A stretch of DNA of 64,000 bases from Betaproteobacteria bacterium HGW-Betaproteobacteria-4 (GCA_002840785.1 PHCH01000028.1:1-64000); one strand, 5' to 3'. Counted from the first letter of the stretch, positions 8,677 through 17,464 are shown. A program made the numbers and translations. The notes: generated by a model from the sequence alone, not told the origin.

Positions 8677-9901
8677 CTAAGCCAGCAGCAAATGCTGCTC
8701 TCCAATGTTTCGAATCTCCGCCTCAGCCACCCCGGTTTCCCGCGCAAACTCAGGCCAGTTCCTGATCGCCTCCCTGACCTTCCTGATCACCCTCGGCCCC
8801 GTGCCGATCTTGAACCGGTCGGCTTCGGCCAGCATGTCGGCTTCTGTGAAGTTCTTGAACTTCCCATTCACCGACATGAGGTGCTGATTGGTCCATTCGC
8901 CGGCCGGGTTGTGGGCGAAGGTGATGTCGTAGGCAGGGGACAGGGCCCAGGTTTCATTGGCTTTTAGCCGGAACGAGATGTTCTTGGTGTGGTCGTCGCA
9001 ATTGCGCGCCATGACGTTGAAGACCATGCGCCGGAAGGCCTCTTCCTTCTGCTCGTAGGGTAGCCCCAGTTTGTCCATGACCAGGAACAGTTGCGAGTAG
9101 GCGTTGGTGCCCTTTTTCTTGTAATCCAGGTGGTCCATGGCGCACAGGGTTTGCATGTGGTGGCGGACGGCGCCGTCTTCGCGGTCGAAACGGCGCGTCA
9201 TGAAGTGGGCGCGACCGTTTTCTTCAAGCAGTCGGCATTCCATCATCTCGATGCCGGCCGCCCTGGCCATCAGGTAGTACGCCTGCTCGATGCGGCCGTA
9301 ACCGCCCGAGGCGCCGAGTTCGAGGTCTTTGCCGATGCCGTCGAACACCACCGGCCGAAGTGCCGACGTCGATGATGCTGCGCAGGGCGGCGTCGGTCTG
9401 CTCGTCATCTTCAATCGTGCCGGCGACGGCCTTGCGCGCTTCGCTGACCAGATCGCTCAGTTCGATGGGCGTCGGCTTCTGGCGGATGGGCCCACGACCT
9501 GGCTTGAAAACCATGGCGCCCATGGCGCGGTTGCCCATGTAGGCCAGGCGGTCGATTTCAGAAACCTGATTGGCCGGGATACCGCGGTCTGCCATGTATT
9601 TGTTGATCAGGGCGTTGCCGAAATCGTCCGGCAGGGCATCGCTGAGCAGCGCCGGCAACCCCTTGTAGGTTTCGCGCGGCAAGTCGGTAAAGATGTAGGG
9701 CTCTTCGCGCAGCGGCATGCGCAGGGGCGAGGGTTCGACACCTTTGGCGATGAAGCTCGGCGCGTAGGCAAAAGCGTAGAAACCATAGGCCGGATCGAGG
9801 GCGACGGCGCCCATCAACTGGCCCCAGAGATGGACTTCGACACGGTCGACGTGCTTGTACGGCGCGGCGCGGGTACGACGGGGCTTGGGAGTGGTGGCCA
9901 T
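8677..9901 (-). pseudogene. hipA: hipA-family toxin kinase gene broken by an internal deletion
   Basis: Two overlapping frames together make a HipA. The upstream frame (9901 to about 9356) runs from MATTPKPRRTRAAPYKHVDRVEVHLWG to LRSIIDVGTSAGG; the downstream frame (about 9355 to 8677) resumes at FDGIGKDLELGASGGYGRIEQAYYLMARAAGI and includes the kinase landmarks HFMTRRFDR, NCDDHTKN and SPAYDITF. HipA proteins normally carry about 30 residues between SAGG and FDG that include part of the ATP-binding region. Here they are absent and the frame shifts, so this is a deletion rather than a simple frameshift. HipA kinases phosphorylate glutamyl-tRNA synthetase or related targets; this copy should be inactive. 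Confidence 0.85.
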
Positions 9902-9920
9902 GGCGGTCCTTCAGCGACGT

Positions 9921-10238
9921 CTATTTTGCGGTTGGCGACTTGGCGCGAACCGAGGTCGCTCGCTGCCGTTCGCGGCGGGCGCGAACCATGGTCAGCGGAT
10001 TGATGGTGGTGGCCGGCGCGAGCAGGCTTAGCCAGTCTTCGCGCCCAAGCGCCCGCACCACGGAGAGCAGGCTGGCGACACTGGAACCCGTCCCCGCCTC
10101 GAGGTTCTGCAGCGCCCGCCGGCTGATCCCGGCCCGCTCGGCGAGCAGGGTCTGGTCGACATTTCGGCTGAGCCGAAGCTTTTTGACCTGCTCGCCCAAG
10201 ACCGCTTCGAGTTCAGCTAGCGTATGACTGGCCTGCAT
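9921..10238 (-). CDS. hipB: HipB-like XRE-family antitoxin
   Basis: The 105-residue protein has a Cro/C1 helix-turn-helix (LRLSRNVDQTLLAERAGISRRALQNLEAGTGSSVASLLSVVRALG) and a basic tail. The ATG at 10238 is preferred over the ORF-track start at 10268 because GGAGA lies 7 bases upstream. It precedes hipA by 19 bases, the usual antitoxin-toxin order. HipB neutralises HipA and represses the operon through palindromic operators; such sites occur upstream here. The reading frame looks intact even though its toxin gene is broken. Confidence 0.85.
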   Translation of the reverse strand: MQASHTLAELEAVLGEQVKKLRLSRNVDQTLLAERAGISRRALQNLEAGTGSSVASLLSVVRALGREDWLSLLAPATTINPLTMVRARRERQRATSVRAKSPTAK

Positions 10239-10335
10239 ATCAATTCTCCATAGGGCGCATAAATACACGCTTTATACAAATATAAGACAATAACGCGCAT
10301 CTTTCGACGCCAAATATTACACGACTTATAATTTC

Positions 10336-10359
10336 TTGCGCGCATTATATTGCGCACAA
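10336..10359. promoter_or_regulatory. Putative HipB operator 1
   Basis: TTGCGCGCATTATATTGCGCACAA is an imperfect 24-bp palindrome with 10 of 12 positions matching between arms. It lies about 100 bases upstream of hipB and shares the TTGCGC element with the next site. Confidence 0.55.
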
Positions 10360-10379
10360 AAACGACAACAACAATATAT

Positions 10380-10395
10380 GCGCAATATTTTGCGC
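10380..10395. promoter_or_regulatory. Putative HipB operator 2
   Basis: GCGCAA-TATT-TTGCGC is a perfect inverted repeat with a 4-base spacer. Its arms match the half sites of the palindrome 44 bases nearer hipB. Confidence 0.55.
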
Positions 10396-10451
10396 TTAAC
10401 AACGTATTTATAAACACCCAACCCCGCCGACTTTCCGTAAAAAGCCCGATT

Positions 10452-10488
10452 GCTACGGTCAACCGACAAAAACAGCCAAAATTGAAAC
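10452..10488 (+). repeat. Dispersed 36-bp motif
   Basis: GCTACGGTCAACCGACAAAAACAGCCAAAATTGAAAC matches the window consensus over its full length. It lies in the divergent gap between hipB and the penicillin-binding protein gene. Confidence 0.85.
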
Positions 10489-10614
10489 GTCTTTCCCCCG
10501 TTTTAACACCCCGGAGCCAAGCCGGATTGGCGACACCCCTGAGCGCCGCGCTACCGGTGGCAAAAATGCACGACGCATGAAAAAAATAGCTGCCGATTTT
10601 CCCTGACACACTGC

Positions 10615-10642
10615 TTGCACGAGCACACAAACGGGTTACGAT
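10615..10642 (+). promoter_or_regulatory. Possible sigma70 promoter for the penicillin-binding protein gene
   Basis: TTGCAC and TACGAT are separated by 16 bases and lie about 80 bases before the ATG. This is a match by eye only. Confidence 0.35.
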
Positions 10643-10722
10643 GACAGCCTCTCCGGTGATAAAAACACAGTGCTGGAGAGGGTTTCCGCCCCATAGATCC
10701 ATAAAGCTCCGCCCCCAGACTC

Positions 10723-13700
10723 ATGCCCCGCATCGATCCGCACCAAGCCTATCTCCTCCACGCCCGGCCAAAGCGCTGGAAATTCCATCTGCTGCTTGGC
10801 CTCGGCATCGTCAGCACCATCCTCGCCGGCGTCGCCTGGGTCGAGATGGAGGAATCCTTCCTGCAGGCGAGCCTCTTCGCCAAACGGGCCAAGGCCTCGA
10901 CGTGGACGGTCGAGCCGGGTGCCGACAAGGACATCTGGCTGCCCGGTGCCGGCCCCTACGAGCAACGCCTGGGTTACGCCCGGATCAACAGCTTCCTGCC
11001 CCGCCTGACCGCTGCCGGCTTCACCGTCACCGCCCAGGCGCGCCAGTCCGAGGGCTTCCGCGCCATTGTCGGACGCGGCCATTTCCCCATTTACCGCGAG
11101 AAATCCCGGGCCGGCCTGACCATCCTCGACCACCACGACCAGGCCCTTTACGACAGCCAGTATCCGCGCCAGCAATACGCCAGCTTCGAGGCCATTCCGC
11201 CGGTGCTCGTCGAAGCGCTGCTCTTCATCGAAAACCGCGAGCTGCTCGATTCCGGCTCGCCGCGCCGCAACCCGGCCGTCGATTGGGGCCGGCTGACCTG
11301 GGTCGCGGCCGCCCAGACCATGCGCCAGGTCGGCCTCGGTGGCGGTCGGGCCGGCGGCAGCACGCTGGCGACGCAGATCGAAAAATTCCGCCACTCGCCC
11401 GGCGGACGAACACACGACGTCAAGGACAAATATCACCAGATGATGTCGGCGGCGCTGCGCGCCTATCTGGATGGCGAAGAAAACCTGGCGGCCCGCCATC
11501 GCATCGTCCTCGACTTCGTCAATTCGGTGCCGCTCGGCGGCATTCCCGGCTACGGCGAAGTCAATGGCATCGGTGACGGCCTGTGGGCCTGGTACGGCCG
11601 CGATTTCACCCGCGTCAACCAACTGCTGGCCGACCCCAAGGCCGATCTGACACAACGCGCCAAGGCCTTCAAGCAGGCGCTCTCCCTGTTCGTCGCCCAG
11701 CGCCGCCCGTCCGGCCTGCTCGGCGACAGCACCGGGCGCCTCAACACGCTGACCGACCGCTACATCCGCCTGCTCGCCGACGACCAGTTGATCCCCGCCG
11801 ACCTGCGCGAAGCCGCCCTCCTCGTGCACATCAGCCCGGCCCGCCAGGCCCGGCCGGACGAGGAGGTCTCCTTCGTCAAGCGCAAGGCGGTCAACGAAAT
11901 CCGCAGCACGCTGAGCGACCTGCTCGACGTTGAAAACCTCTACGCCCTCGACCGCTACGACCTGACCGTGCACAGCACCCTCGACGGCCCCAGCCAGCAG
12001 GCGGTGACGCGCATTCTCAACCGCCTCGCCGACCCGGCCTTCCTAAGCTGCGCCGGCCTCAGGGAATCCCGCCTGCTGGCCAGGGGCGACCCCAAACAGG
12101 TCAATTACAGCCTCACCCTCTACGAGCGCACACCGACCGCCAACGTCCTGCGCATCCAGGCCGACAACCTCGACCAGCCGCTCGACATCAACGCCGGGAC
12201 CAAGCTCGATCTCGGCTCCAGCGCCAAGTTCCGCACCCTGGTCTCCTACCTGCTCGTCGTTGCCGACCTGCACAAACGTTACGCCCAGACGCCGCCGGAA
12301 GAACTGGCCAAGCTCAAGCAACATCCGGCCGACCGCCTGAGCAACTGGGCCATCGACATCCTGCGCGCCAAACCGGAAACAACGCTCGAGGCACTGCTCG
12401 AAGCCTCCATGGAGCGCCGCTATTCAGCCGCCCCGGGTGAAACCTTCTTCACCGGTGGCGGCATCCACCGCTTCGGCAACTTCAAGCATGAAGACGACGC
12501 CAAGGTGCCGAGCGTCGCCGAAGCGCTGGAACAATCGGTCAATCTCTCTTTCGTGCGCATCATGCACGACGTCGTCCATTATCACGCCTACGAAGCCGTC
12601 GACGCCCCGGCCCGCGGCCTGCGCGACAAGGACGACGACGAAACCCGCCAGGCCTTCCTCAACCGCTTCGCCGAGCGCGAAGGCCTGGGTTTCCTGCGCA
12701 CCTACTGGCACAAATACCGCGACGTAGCGCCAGCCGATCGCCTCGAAGTGCTCAGCGATTCGGTGCCGTCGCGGCCGTCGGCGCAGGCCGCCGCCTACCT
12801 GAGCGTGCGGCCGCAGGGCGATTTCGCCGGCTTCGCCGCCTTCATGCGCCAGCGCCTGGGTGACCGGGCGGGCAGCGAGGCCAGCCTGCGCCGCTTGTTC
12901 GACACCCATGCCACGCGCCAGTACGACCTGGCCGACCAGGGTTACCTGGCCCGCGTCCATCCGCTTGAGCTGTGGCTGGTCCGCCACCTGCAGGCCGAGC
13001 CGAAAGCGACGCTCAAGGACATCGTCCCGGCCAGCGTCGAAGCCCGCCGCGCCGCCTCGAAATGGCTGTTTTCGACACGCTTCAAGCATGCCCAGCAGGT
13101 ACGCATCGACATCGTCGTCGAAGTTGCCGCCTTCGAGCGCATTGCCGAAGAATGGCGCCGCCTGGGTTACCCCTTCGAGCATCTGGTGCCCTCGCTGGCC
13201 ACCTCGATCGGCAGTTCGGCCGACCGCCCGGCCGCCCTCGCCGAACTGATGGGCATCATCGTCAATGACGGCATCCGCCGGCCAACCGTGCGCATCGACG
13301 AACTCCGCTTCGCCACCGATACGCCCTTCGAAACCCGCCTGCAGCGCGAGACAGAAGCCGGCCAGCGGGTCATGCCGGCCGAGGTCGCCCAGGTCTCCCG
13401 GCGCGCCCTGCTCCGCGTCGTCAACAGCGGCACCGCCCGGCGCATCAAGGATACCTACCGCGACCACGAGGAACAGCCGCTGGCCATGGGCGGCAAGACC
13501 GGTACCGGCGACCACCGTTCCAAGATCATCGGCGCCGACGGCGGCGTGCGCAGCGCCAAGGTCATGAACCGTGCCGCCACCTTCGCCTTCTACATCGGCG
13601 ACCGTTTCTACGGTGTCGTCACCGCCTTCGTTCCCGGCGCGAAAGCGGCTGGCTACGACTTCACCTCGGCCCTGCCCGTGCAGATCATGAAGGAGATGGA

Positions 13701-13761
13701 GCCGGCCCTGCGCCCGTTGATTGCCAATCGGCCGGCGGCCGAAGGGAAATGCAAGGACTGA
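10723..13761 (+). CDS. Divergent bifunctional class A penicillin-binding protein
   Basis: The 1012-residue protein has one N-terminal membrane helix (FHLLLGLGIVSTILAGVAW), a glycosyltransferase-51 domain and a transpeptidase domain. The GT51 signature is divergent: LLFIENRELLD replaces the usual ED-xxF, while GGSTLATQ is retained. Transpeptidase motifs are visible as SSAK near residue 500, SVN near 606 and KTGTG near 925. It should polymerise and cross-link peptidoglycan at the periplasmic face. It stands alone rather than in a cell-wall cluster. Length and sequence place it nearer to PBP1C-like or orphan transglycosylase-domain proteins than to the main PBP1A. Confidence 0.8.
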   Translation: MPRIDPHQAYLLHARPKRWKFHLLLGLGIVSTILAGVAWVEMEESFLQASLFAKRAKASTWTVEPGADKDIWLPGAGPYEQRLGYARINSFLPRLTAAGFTVTAQARQSEGFRAIVGRGHFPIYREKSRAGLTILDHHDQALYDSQYPRQQYASFEAIPPVLVEALLFIENRELLDSGSPRRNPAVDWGRLTWVAAAQTMRQVGLGGGRAGGSTLATQIEKFRHSPGGRTHDVKDKYHQMMSAALRAYLDGEENLAARHRIVLDFVNSVPLGGIPGYGEVNGIGDGLWAWYGRDFTRVNQLLADPKADLTQRAKAFKQALSLFVAQRRPSGLLGDSTGRLNTLTDRYIRLLADDQLIPADLREAALLVHISPARQARPDEEVSFVKRKAVNEIRSTLSDLLDVENLYALDRYDLTVHSTLDGPSQQAVTRILNRLADPAFLSCAGLRESRLLARGDPKQVNYSLTLYERTPTANVLRIQADNLDQPLDINAGTKLDLGSSAKFRTLVSYLLVVADLHKRYAQTPPEELAKLKQHPADRLSNWAIDILRAKPETTLEALLEASMERRYSAAPGETFFTGGGIHRFGNFKHEDDAKVPSVAEALEQSVNLSFVRIMHDVVHYHAYEAVDAPARGLRDKDDDETRQAFLNRFAEREGLGFLRTYWHKYRDVAPADRLEVLSDSVPSRPSAQAAAYLSVRPQGDFAGFAAFMRQRLGDRAGSEASLRRLFDTHATRQYDLADQGYLARVHPLELWLVRHLQAEPKATLKDIVPASVEARRAASKWLFSTRFKHAQQVRIDIVVEVAAFERIAEEWRRLGYPFEHLVPSLATSIGSSADRPAALAELMGIIVNDGIRRPTVRIDELRFATDTPFETRLQRETEAGQRVMPAEVAQVSRRALLRVVNSGTARRIKDTYRDHEEQPLAMGGKTGTGDHRSKIIGADGGVRSAKVMNRAATFAFYIGDRFYGVVTAFVPGAKAAGYDFTSALPVQIMKEMEPALRPLIANRPAAEGKCKD

Positions 13762-13868
13762 TATCGAAGCGGGCCTCACTCACACTCCGTGAAAGCCACA
13801 CTTTGCTGCAGCGCAACAAAATGGTAGTCTTTGGCGCATAAAATAACGCGATCAAAGCGAGAAACAGC

Positions 13869-16187
13869 ATGAGCGAAATCGACCTGAAACGCTTCTTCCT
13901 CGAGCAGGTCCGCCTGTTTGAAAATTTCCCGGCCGACAAGGTCGAGGAAATCGTCATCAAATCCCGCCTGGCCACCTACGAAGGCAACGAGGCCATCCTC
14001 GAAACCGGCGACGAAGGCCGTTTCATCGGCGTCATGATCAGCGGCCATGCCGAGATCTCGATGACCGACAACACCGGCACCCGCGCCGTCATCACCCAGC
14101 TTGGCGTCGGTGACGTCTTCGGCGTCATGTCCCTGCTCACCGGCGACCGCATCGTCGCCGACGTCATCGCCGGCAACCGCTGTTTCGTGCTGATGATTCC
14201 GCAGGACGTCTTCAACACGCACATCCTGAGCAACCCCAAGGCCGTCGGCTATCTTTCCCGCCTGCTCGCCGAGCGCACCCGCGCCATGTCGGTCGATCTG
14301 GTCACCGCCCAGGCCAATGCCATCGTCCGCTCGCGCGACCCGTATGCGCTGTCGCTGCAGACCAACGAGCCGGGCAAGGTCGTCGTCCTCAATGTCGGCA
14401 TCAGCCAGATTCATTTCGGCATCTACAACACCGAAGAGAGCGGCGCCGATGTGCACGGCATCATCGACCACGCCGACCAGCAGGTCACCCGGATCAGCGT
14501 CAAGGTCGGCACCCAGCAAAGGTCCATCGACCACGCCCCGTTCAAGCTTTCCGACCTGTTCAAGGTGATCCGGGACGCGACCGCCCTGCTCGGCGAAGCC
14601 TTCACCTTCCACCCGGAAGAAGTCACCGCCATCGGCCATCGCGTCGTCCATGGCGGCAACAAGTTCTCGAGTTCGGTCGTCATCACCCCGGCCGTGATCG
14701 CCGACATCGAGGAACTGGCCGTCTTCGCACCGCTGCACAACCCGGTCAACGTGGCCGGCATCCGCGTTGCCATGAAGCTCTTCCCGAACGTGCCGCAGGT
14801 CGCCGTTTTCGACACCGCCTTCCACCAGACGCTGGCCCCCTACGCCTACCTCTACGGCCTGCCCTACGACCTCTACAAACAGCACGGCATCCGCCGCTAC
14901 GGCTTCCACGGCACCTCGCACCGCTACGTTTCACTGAAGTCAGCCGAAGTCCTCAGACGCCCCCTCGGCGAACTCGAAATCGTCTCTTGCCACCTCGGCA
15001 TCGGCGCCTCGCTGTGCGCCATCGACCATGGCCGCTCGATCGACACGACCATGGGCATGACGCCGAGCGACGGCCTGATCATGCCGAGCCGTTCGGGCAG
15101 CATCGACCCGGCGGTGATGATCCACCTCATGGAAAAGCACCAGATGTCGCCCGAGCAGCTATCGACGCTGATCAACAGCGAAAGCGGCCTCAAGGGCATT
15201 TCCGGCATTTCGAGCGACATCCACGAGATCGAGGCCGCCGCCGCCGACGGCCACCACCGCGCGCTGCTCGCCCACAAGGCCTACTGCTACCAGGTGCGCA
15301 AGAACATCGGCGCCTACGTCGCGGCGATGGGTGGCATCGACGTCCTGGCCTTCACCGGCGATGTCGGCGAAACGAGCGCCACGGTGCGCAGCCTGGCCTG
15401 CCAGGGCCTTGAATTCATGGGCATCAAGCTCGACGAGGAAAAGAACCGCAATCTGGGCAGCGTCGACAATTTCGCCATCATCTCGGCCGACGACTCGCCG
15501 GTCACCATCCTCGTCGTCGCCAATGACGACGAGCGCCTGGTCGCCTGGGAAACCCTGCGCTCCATCGAACGCAACGCACTGCTGCTCGCCGCCAGGCCCG
15601 AAGAGGCGCCGATCCCGGTCGAAATCTCGGCTCACCACGCCCACCTCTCGCAGGCCGACGTCGAAAAACTGTTCGGCCCCGGCCACCAGCTGACGCCGAT
15701 GCACGAGCTATCGCAGCCCGGCCAGTTCGCCTGCGAGGAACAAGTCCATCTGGTCGGCCCCAAGGGACGCATCGCCAAGGTTCGCGTCCTCGGCCCGACA
15801 CGCAAGGAAACCCAGGTCGAGATCGCCATGACCGAGCAGTTCAAGCTCGGCATCCAGCCGCCCATCCGCCAGTCCGGCGACCTTGCCGGCACGCCGGGCC
15901 TGACCCTCGAAGGCCCGCACGGTACCGCGGCAATCGAGCGTGGCGTCATCTGCGCCCAGCGCCACATCCACATGACGCCGGAAGACGCCATGCGCTTCCA
16001 TGTGCGCGACAACTACGTCGTCCGCGTCCGCATCGAAGGCGAACGCCAGTTGATCTTCGGTGACGTCGTCGTCCGGGTTAATCCGGCCTTCCGCCTGGCC
16101 ATGCACATCGATACCGACGAAGGCAACGCGGGCAATATCCAGACCGGGATGCTCGGCTATATCGAGGAAATCCAGGACCGGCACTGA
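13869..16187 (+). CDS. Triple fusion: cyclic-nucleotide-binding domain, acetate kinase, PduL phosphotransacylase
   Basis: Three domains lie in order. Residues 10-140 are a Crp-like cNMP fold (GDVFGVMSLLTGDRIVADV). Residues 170-570 are an acetate/butyrate kinase with GHRVVHGG, VFDTAFHQT, RRYGFHGTSHRYV, SRSGSIDP and FTGDVGET. Residues 580-772 are PduL with HHAHLSQ, LGPTRKETQVEI, RHIHM and MHIDTDE. Together the enzymes could convert acetyl-CoA and phosphate to acetyl phosphate and then acetate plus ATP in one polypeptide. Two oddities stand out: the kinase N-terminal NAGSSSLK motif reads NVGISQIH, and the cNMP domain lacks the usual ribose-binding Glu (GVM instead of GEM) and the aligned phosphate Arg. 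A terminator follows. Confidence 0.9.
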   Translation: MSEIDLKRFFLEQVRLFENFPADKVEEIVIKSRLATYEGNEAILETGDEGRFIGVMISGHAEISMTDNTGTRAVITQLGVGDVFGVMSLLTGDRIVADVIAGNRCFVLMIPQDVFNTHILSNPKAVGYLSRLLAERTRAMSVDLVTAQANAIVRSRDPYALSLQTNEPGKVVVLNVGISQIHFGIYNTEESGADVHGIIDHADQQVTRISVKVGTQQRSIDHAPFKLSDLFKVIRDATALLGEAFTFHPEEVTAIGHRVVHGGNKFSSSVVITPAVIADIEELAVFAPLHNPVNVAGIRVAMKLFPNVPQVAVFDTAFHQTLAPYAYLYGLPYDLYKQHGIRRYGFHGTSHRYVSLKSAEVLRRPLGELEIVSCHLGIGASLCAIDHGRSIDTTMGMTPSDGLIMPSRSGSIDPAVMIHLMEKHQMSPEQLSTLINSESGLKGISGISSDIHEIEAAAADGHHRALLAHKAYCYQVRKNIGAYVAAMGGIDVLAFTGDVGETSATVRSLACQGLEFMGIKLDEEKNRNLGSVDNFAIISADDSPVTILVVANDDERLVAWETLRSIERNALLLAARPEEAPIPVEISAHHAHLSQADVEKLFGPGHQLTPMHELSQPGQFACEEQVHLVGPKGRIAKVRVLGPTRKETQVEIAMTEQFKLGIQPPIRQSGDLAGTPGLTLEGPHGTAAIERGVICAQRHIHMTPEDAMRFHVRDNYVVRVRIEGERQLIFGDVVVRVNPAFRLAMHIDTDEGNAGNIQTGMLGYIEEIQDRH

Positions 16188-16199
16188 TTGGTTTCGCGG

Positions 16200-16227
16200 A
16201 TGGCCGGCTTGTCCGGCCATTTTTTTA
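16200..16227 (+). terminator. Rho-independent terminator after the kinase-PduL fusion
   Basis: ATGGCCGGA-like arms (ATGGCCGG and CCGGCCAT) form a stem around a short loop, followed by seven Ts, 12 bases after the stop. It overlaps the 3' end of the convergent HPP gene. Confidence 0.88.
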
Positions 16228-16785
16228 GAACCAGATTTCCGGATAACGCCGCGAGCGCGGCAGATTGTTGATCAGCAAGGCGACGACGAGCAGGATCAGC
16301 GGCCCGAGCGTCGCCGGCACGAGCACGTACCAGAAGCCCAGGTCATGAATTTCCGGCGAGCCGATCACGGCGATCAGCGCCGTGGCGCCGCCCGGCGGAT
16401 GCAGGGTGCGGGTCGCATGCATCAGAACGATAGCCGTTGCCACGGCCAGCCCTGGCACCAGCCAGGGCATCTGATGAAACAGCTTCCAGCAGATCACGCC
16501 GATCAAGGCCGACAGCATGTGCCCGCCGAGCAGGTTGCGCGGCTGGGCCAGCGGGCTGCGCACCGCCCCGTAAACCAGCACGGCCGAGGCGCCGAAGGAA
16601 CCGATCAACAAAACCAGGTCGGTGCCCGCGAACAGCAGTTGGCCAGCCGCCGCCAGGGCCGAGATGCCAAGAAAGGCCCCGATCCACGACCAGAAAAGCT
16701 CTTCGTTGCTGACCCGCGGCGGACTGCCACGCGTCGTTCCGCGCATCTTTCGCCAGTAGTCGCGCCAGCTGTTTTCGAGCTTCAT
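16225..16785 (-). CDS. HPP family integral membrane protein
   Basis: The 186-residue protein has four or more hydrophobic helices and the family signature TRTLHPPGGATALIAVIGS, plus GSFGASAVLVYGAVRSPLAQPRNLLGGH. HPP proteins in cyanobacteria and plastids have been linked to nitrite transport. Here the gene starts with a 4-base ATGA overlap after a small gene that itself overlaps an NsrR-like regulator, so a role in nitrite or nitric oxide metabolism is a reasonable inference. Confidence 0.85.
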   Translation of the reverse strand: MKLENSWRDYWRKMRGTTRGSPPRVSNEELFWSWIGAFLGISALAAAGQLLFAGTDLVLLIGSFGASAVLVYGAVRSPLAQPRNLLGGHMLSALIGVICWKLFHQMPWLVPGLAVATAIVLMHATRTLHPPGGATALIAVIGSPEIHDLGFWYVLVPATLGPLILLVVALLINNLPRSRRYPEIWF

Positions 16786-16997
16786 TCGCGTTGACCGTCT
16801 TGGCTATCCGTCGCCTGCAGCGCCTGCAAGCGAGCCAACGCATGGCGCCAGGCGAGATGGTAGACGGTGCGAAAATCCTCGGTAGTGATGTCGAGATAGC
16901 CCGAAACATGGCTCAGGGCGTCGAGAATATCCTCGTCGGAAAGTTCCAGTTCGAGGGCCTGCTCGAGTTCGCTCTTGCCGGGAGTCGATTCAGTCAT
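16782..16997 (-). CDS. Small acidic protein between nsrR and HPP genes
   Basis: The 71-residue product (MTESTPGKSELEQALELELSDEDILDALSHVSGYLDITTEDFRTVYHLAWRHAL...) is not assigned to a known family. It looks helical and acidic at the N terminus. The ATG at 16997 is chosen over the ORF-track start at 17111 because the longer version would lie almost wholly inside the regulator gene. It overlaps the regulator stop by 8 bases and the HPP start by 4, indicating tight translational coupling in a three-gene operon. Confidence 0.7.
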   Translation of the reverse strand: MTESTPGKSELEQALELELSDEDILDALSHVSGYLDITTEDFRTVYHLAWRHALARLQALQATDSQDGQRE

Positions 16998-17454
16998 GGG
17001 CACCATCCGCCTGACTGGCAACCAGCGTGCAAGGGGCGGCCGGAACCAGTCCGTGCGGCCGCTGCAAAAGGTCGGCAAGCGTGTAGCCGTCGAGCACGAG
17101 GAACATGGCACTCAGGGCCTCATTGAGAATGGCGGGCAGACAGCAGGCGCCCTGAATCCGGCAAGTCGCGCCGGAAGCAAAGCACTCAGCCAGCGCGAAA
17201 TCGCTTTCCGACTGGCGAATCACGTCGCCAACGACAATTTCGCGGGGCGCTCGGGCCAGCCGCATGCCGCCGCCCTTGCCACGGACGGTCTCGATATGAC
17301 CGTTGAGGCCGAGCTGGTGCACCACTTTCATGAGGTGACTTTTTGAAATGTCGTGGACAGCGGCGATCTCGGCGATGGTGACCAGCCGGTCGTCTTGCAC
17401 GCCGAGGTACATGAGGACACGCAGGCTGTAGTCGGAAAAGGTGCTCAGGCGCAT
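16990..17454 (-). CDS. nsrR: NsrR-like Rrf2 family iron-sulfur regulator
   Basis: The 154-residue protein begins MRLSTFSDYSLRVLMYLGVQ, typical of NsrR, with the winged helix IAEIAAVHDISKSHLMKVVHQLG and three to four cysteines in ECFASGATCRIQGACC that fit the [2Fe-2S]/[4Fe-4S] ligand cluster. NsrR represses nitric-oxide-protection genes and releases DNA when NO damages its cluster. It heads an operon with the small acidic gene and the HPP gene and is divergent from ccoG. Matching operator-like sites lie in the intervening gap. Confidence 0.88.
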   Translation of the reverse strand: MRLSTFSDYSLRVLMYLGVQDDRLVTIAEIAAVHDISKSHLMKVVHQLGLNGHIETVRGKGGGMRLARAPREIVVGDVIRQSESDFALAECFASGATCRIQGACCLPAILNEALSAMFLVLDGYTLADLLQRPHGLVPAAPCTLVASQADGAHD

Positions 17455-17464
17455 GGCTGACTAT

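Larger units (their letters stand above)
10239..10722. other. Intergenic region between hipB and the penicillin-binding protein gene
   Basis: This 484-base gap is AT-rich on the hipB side. It holds two palindromic TGCGCA-type sites, a full copy of the dispersed 36-bp motif and a possible sigma70 promoter for the downstream gene. No convincing open reading frame was seen; the ORF-track entries here have no ribosome binding site or recognisable protein. Confidence 0.6.

Noticed and set aside
8677-9901. Programmed frameshift in hipA
   Set aside because: About 30 conserved residues are missing at the junction, which frameshifting cannot explain.
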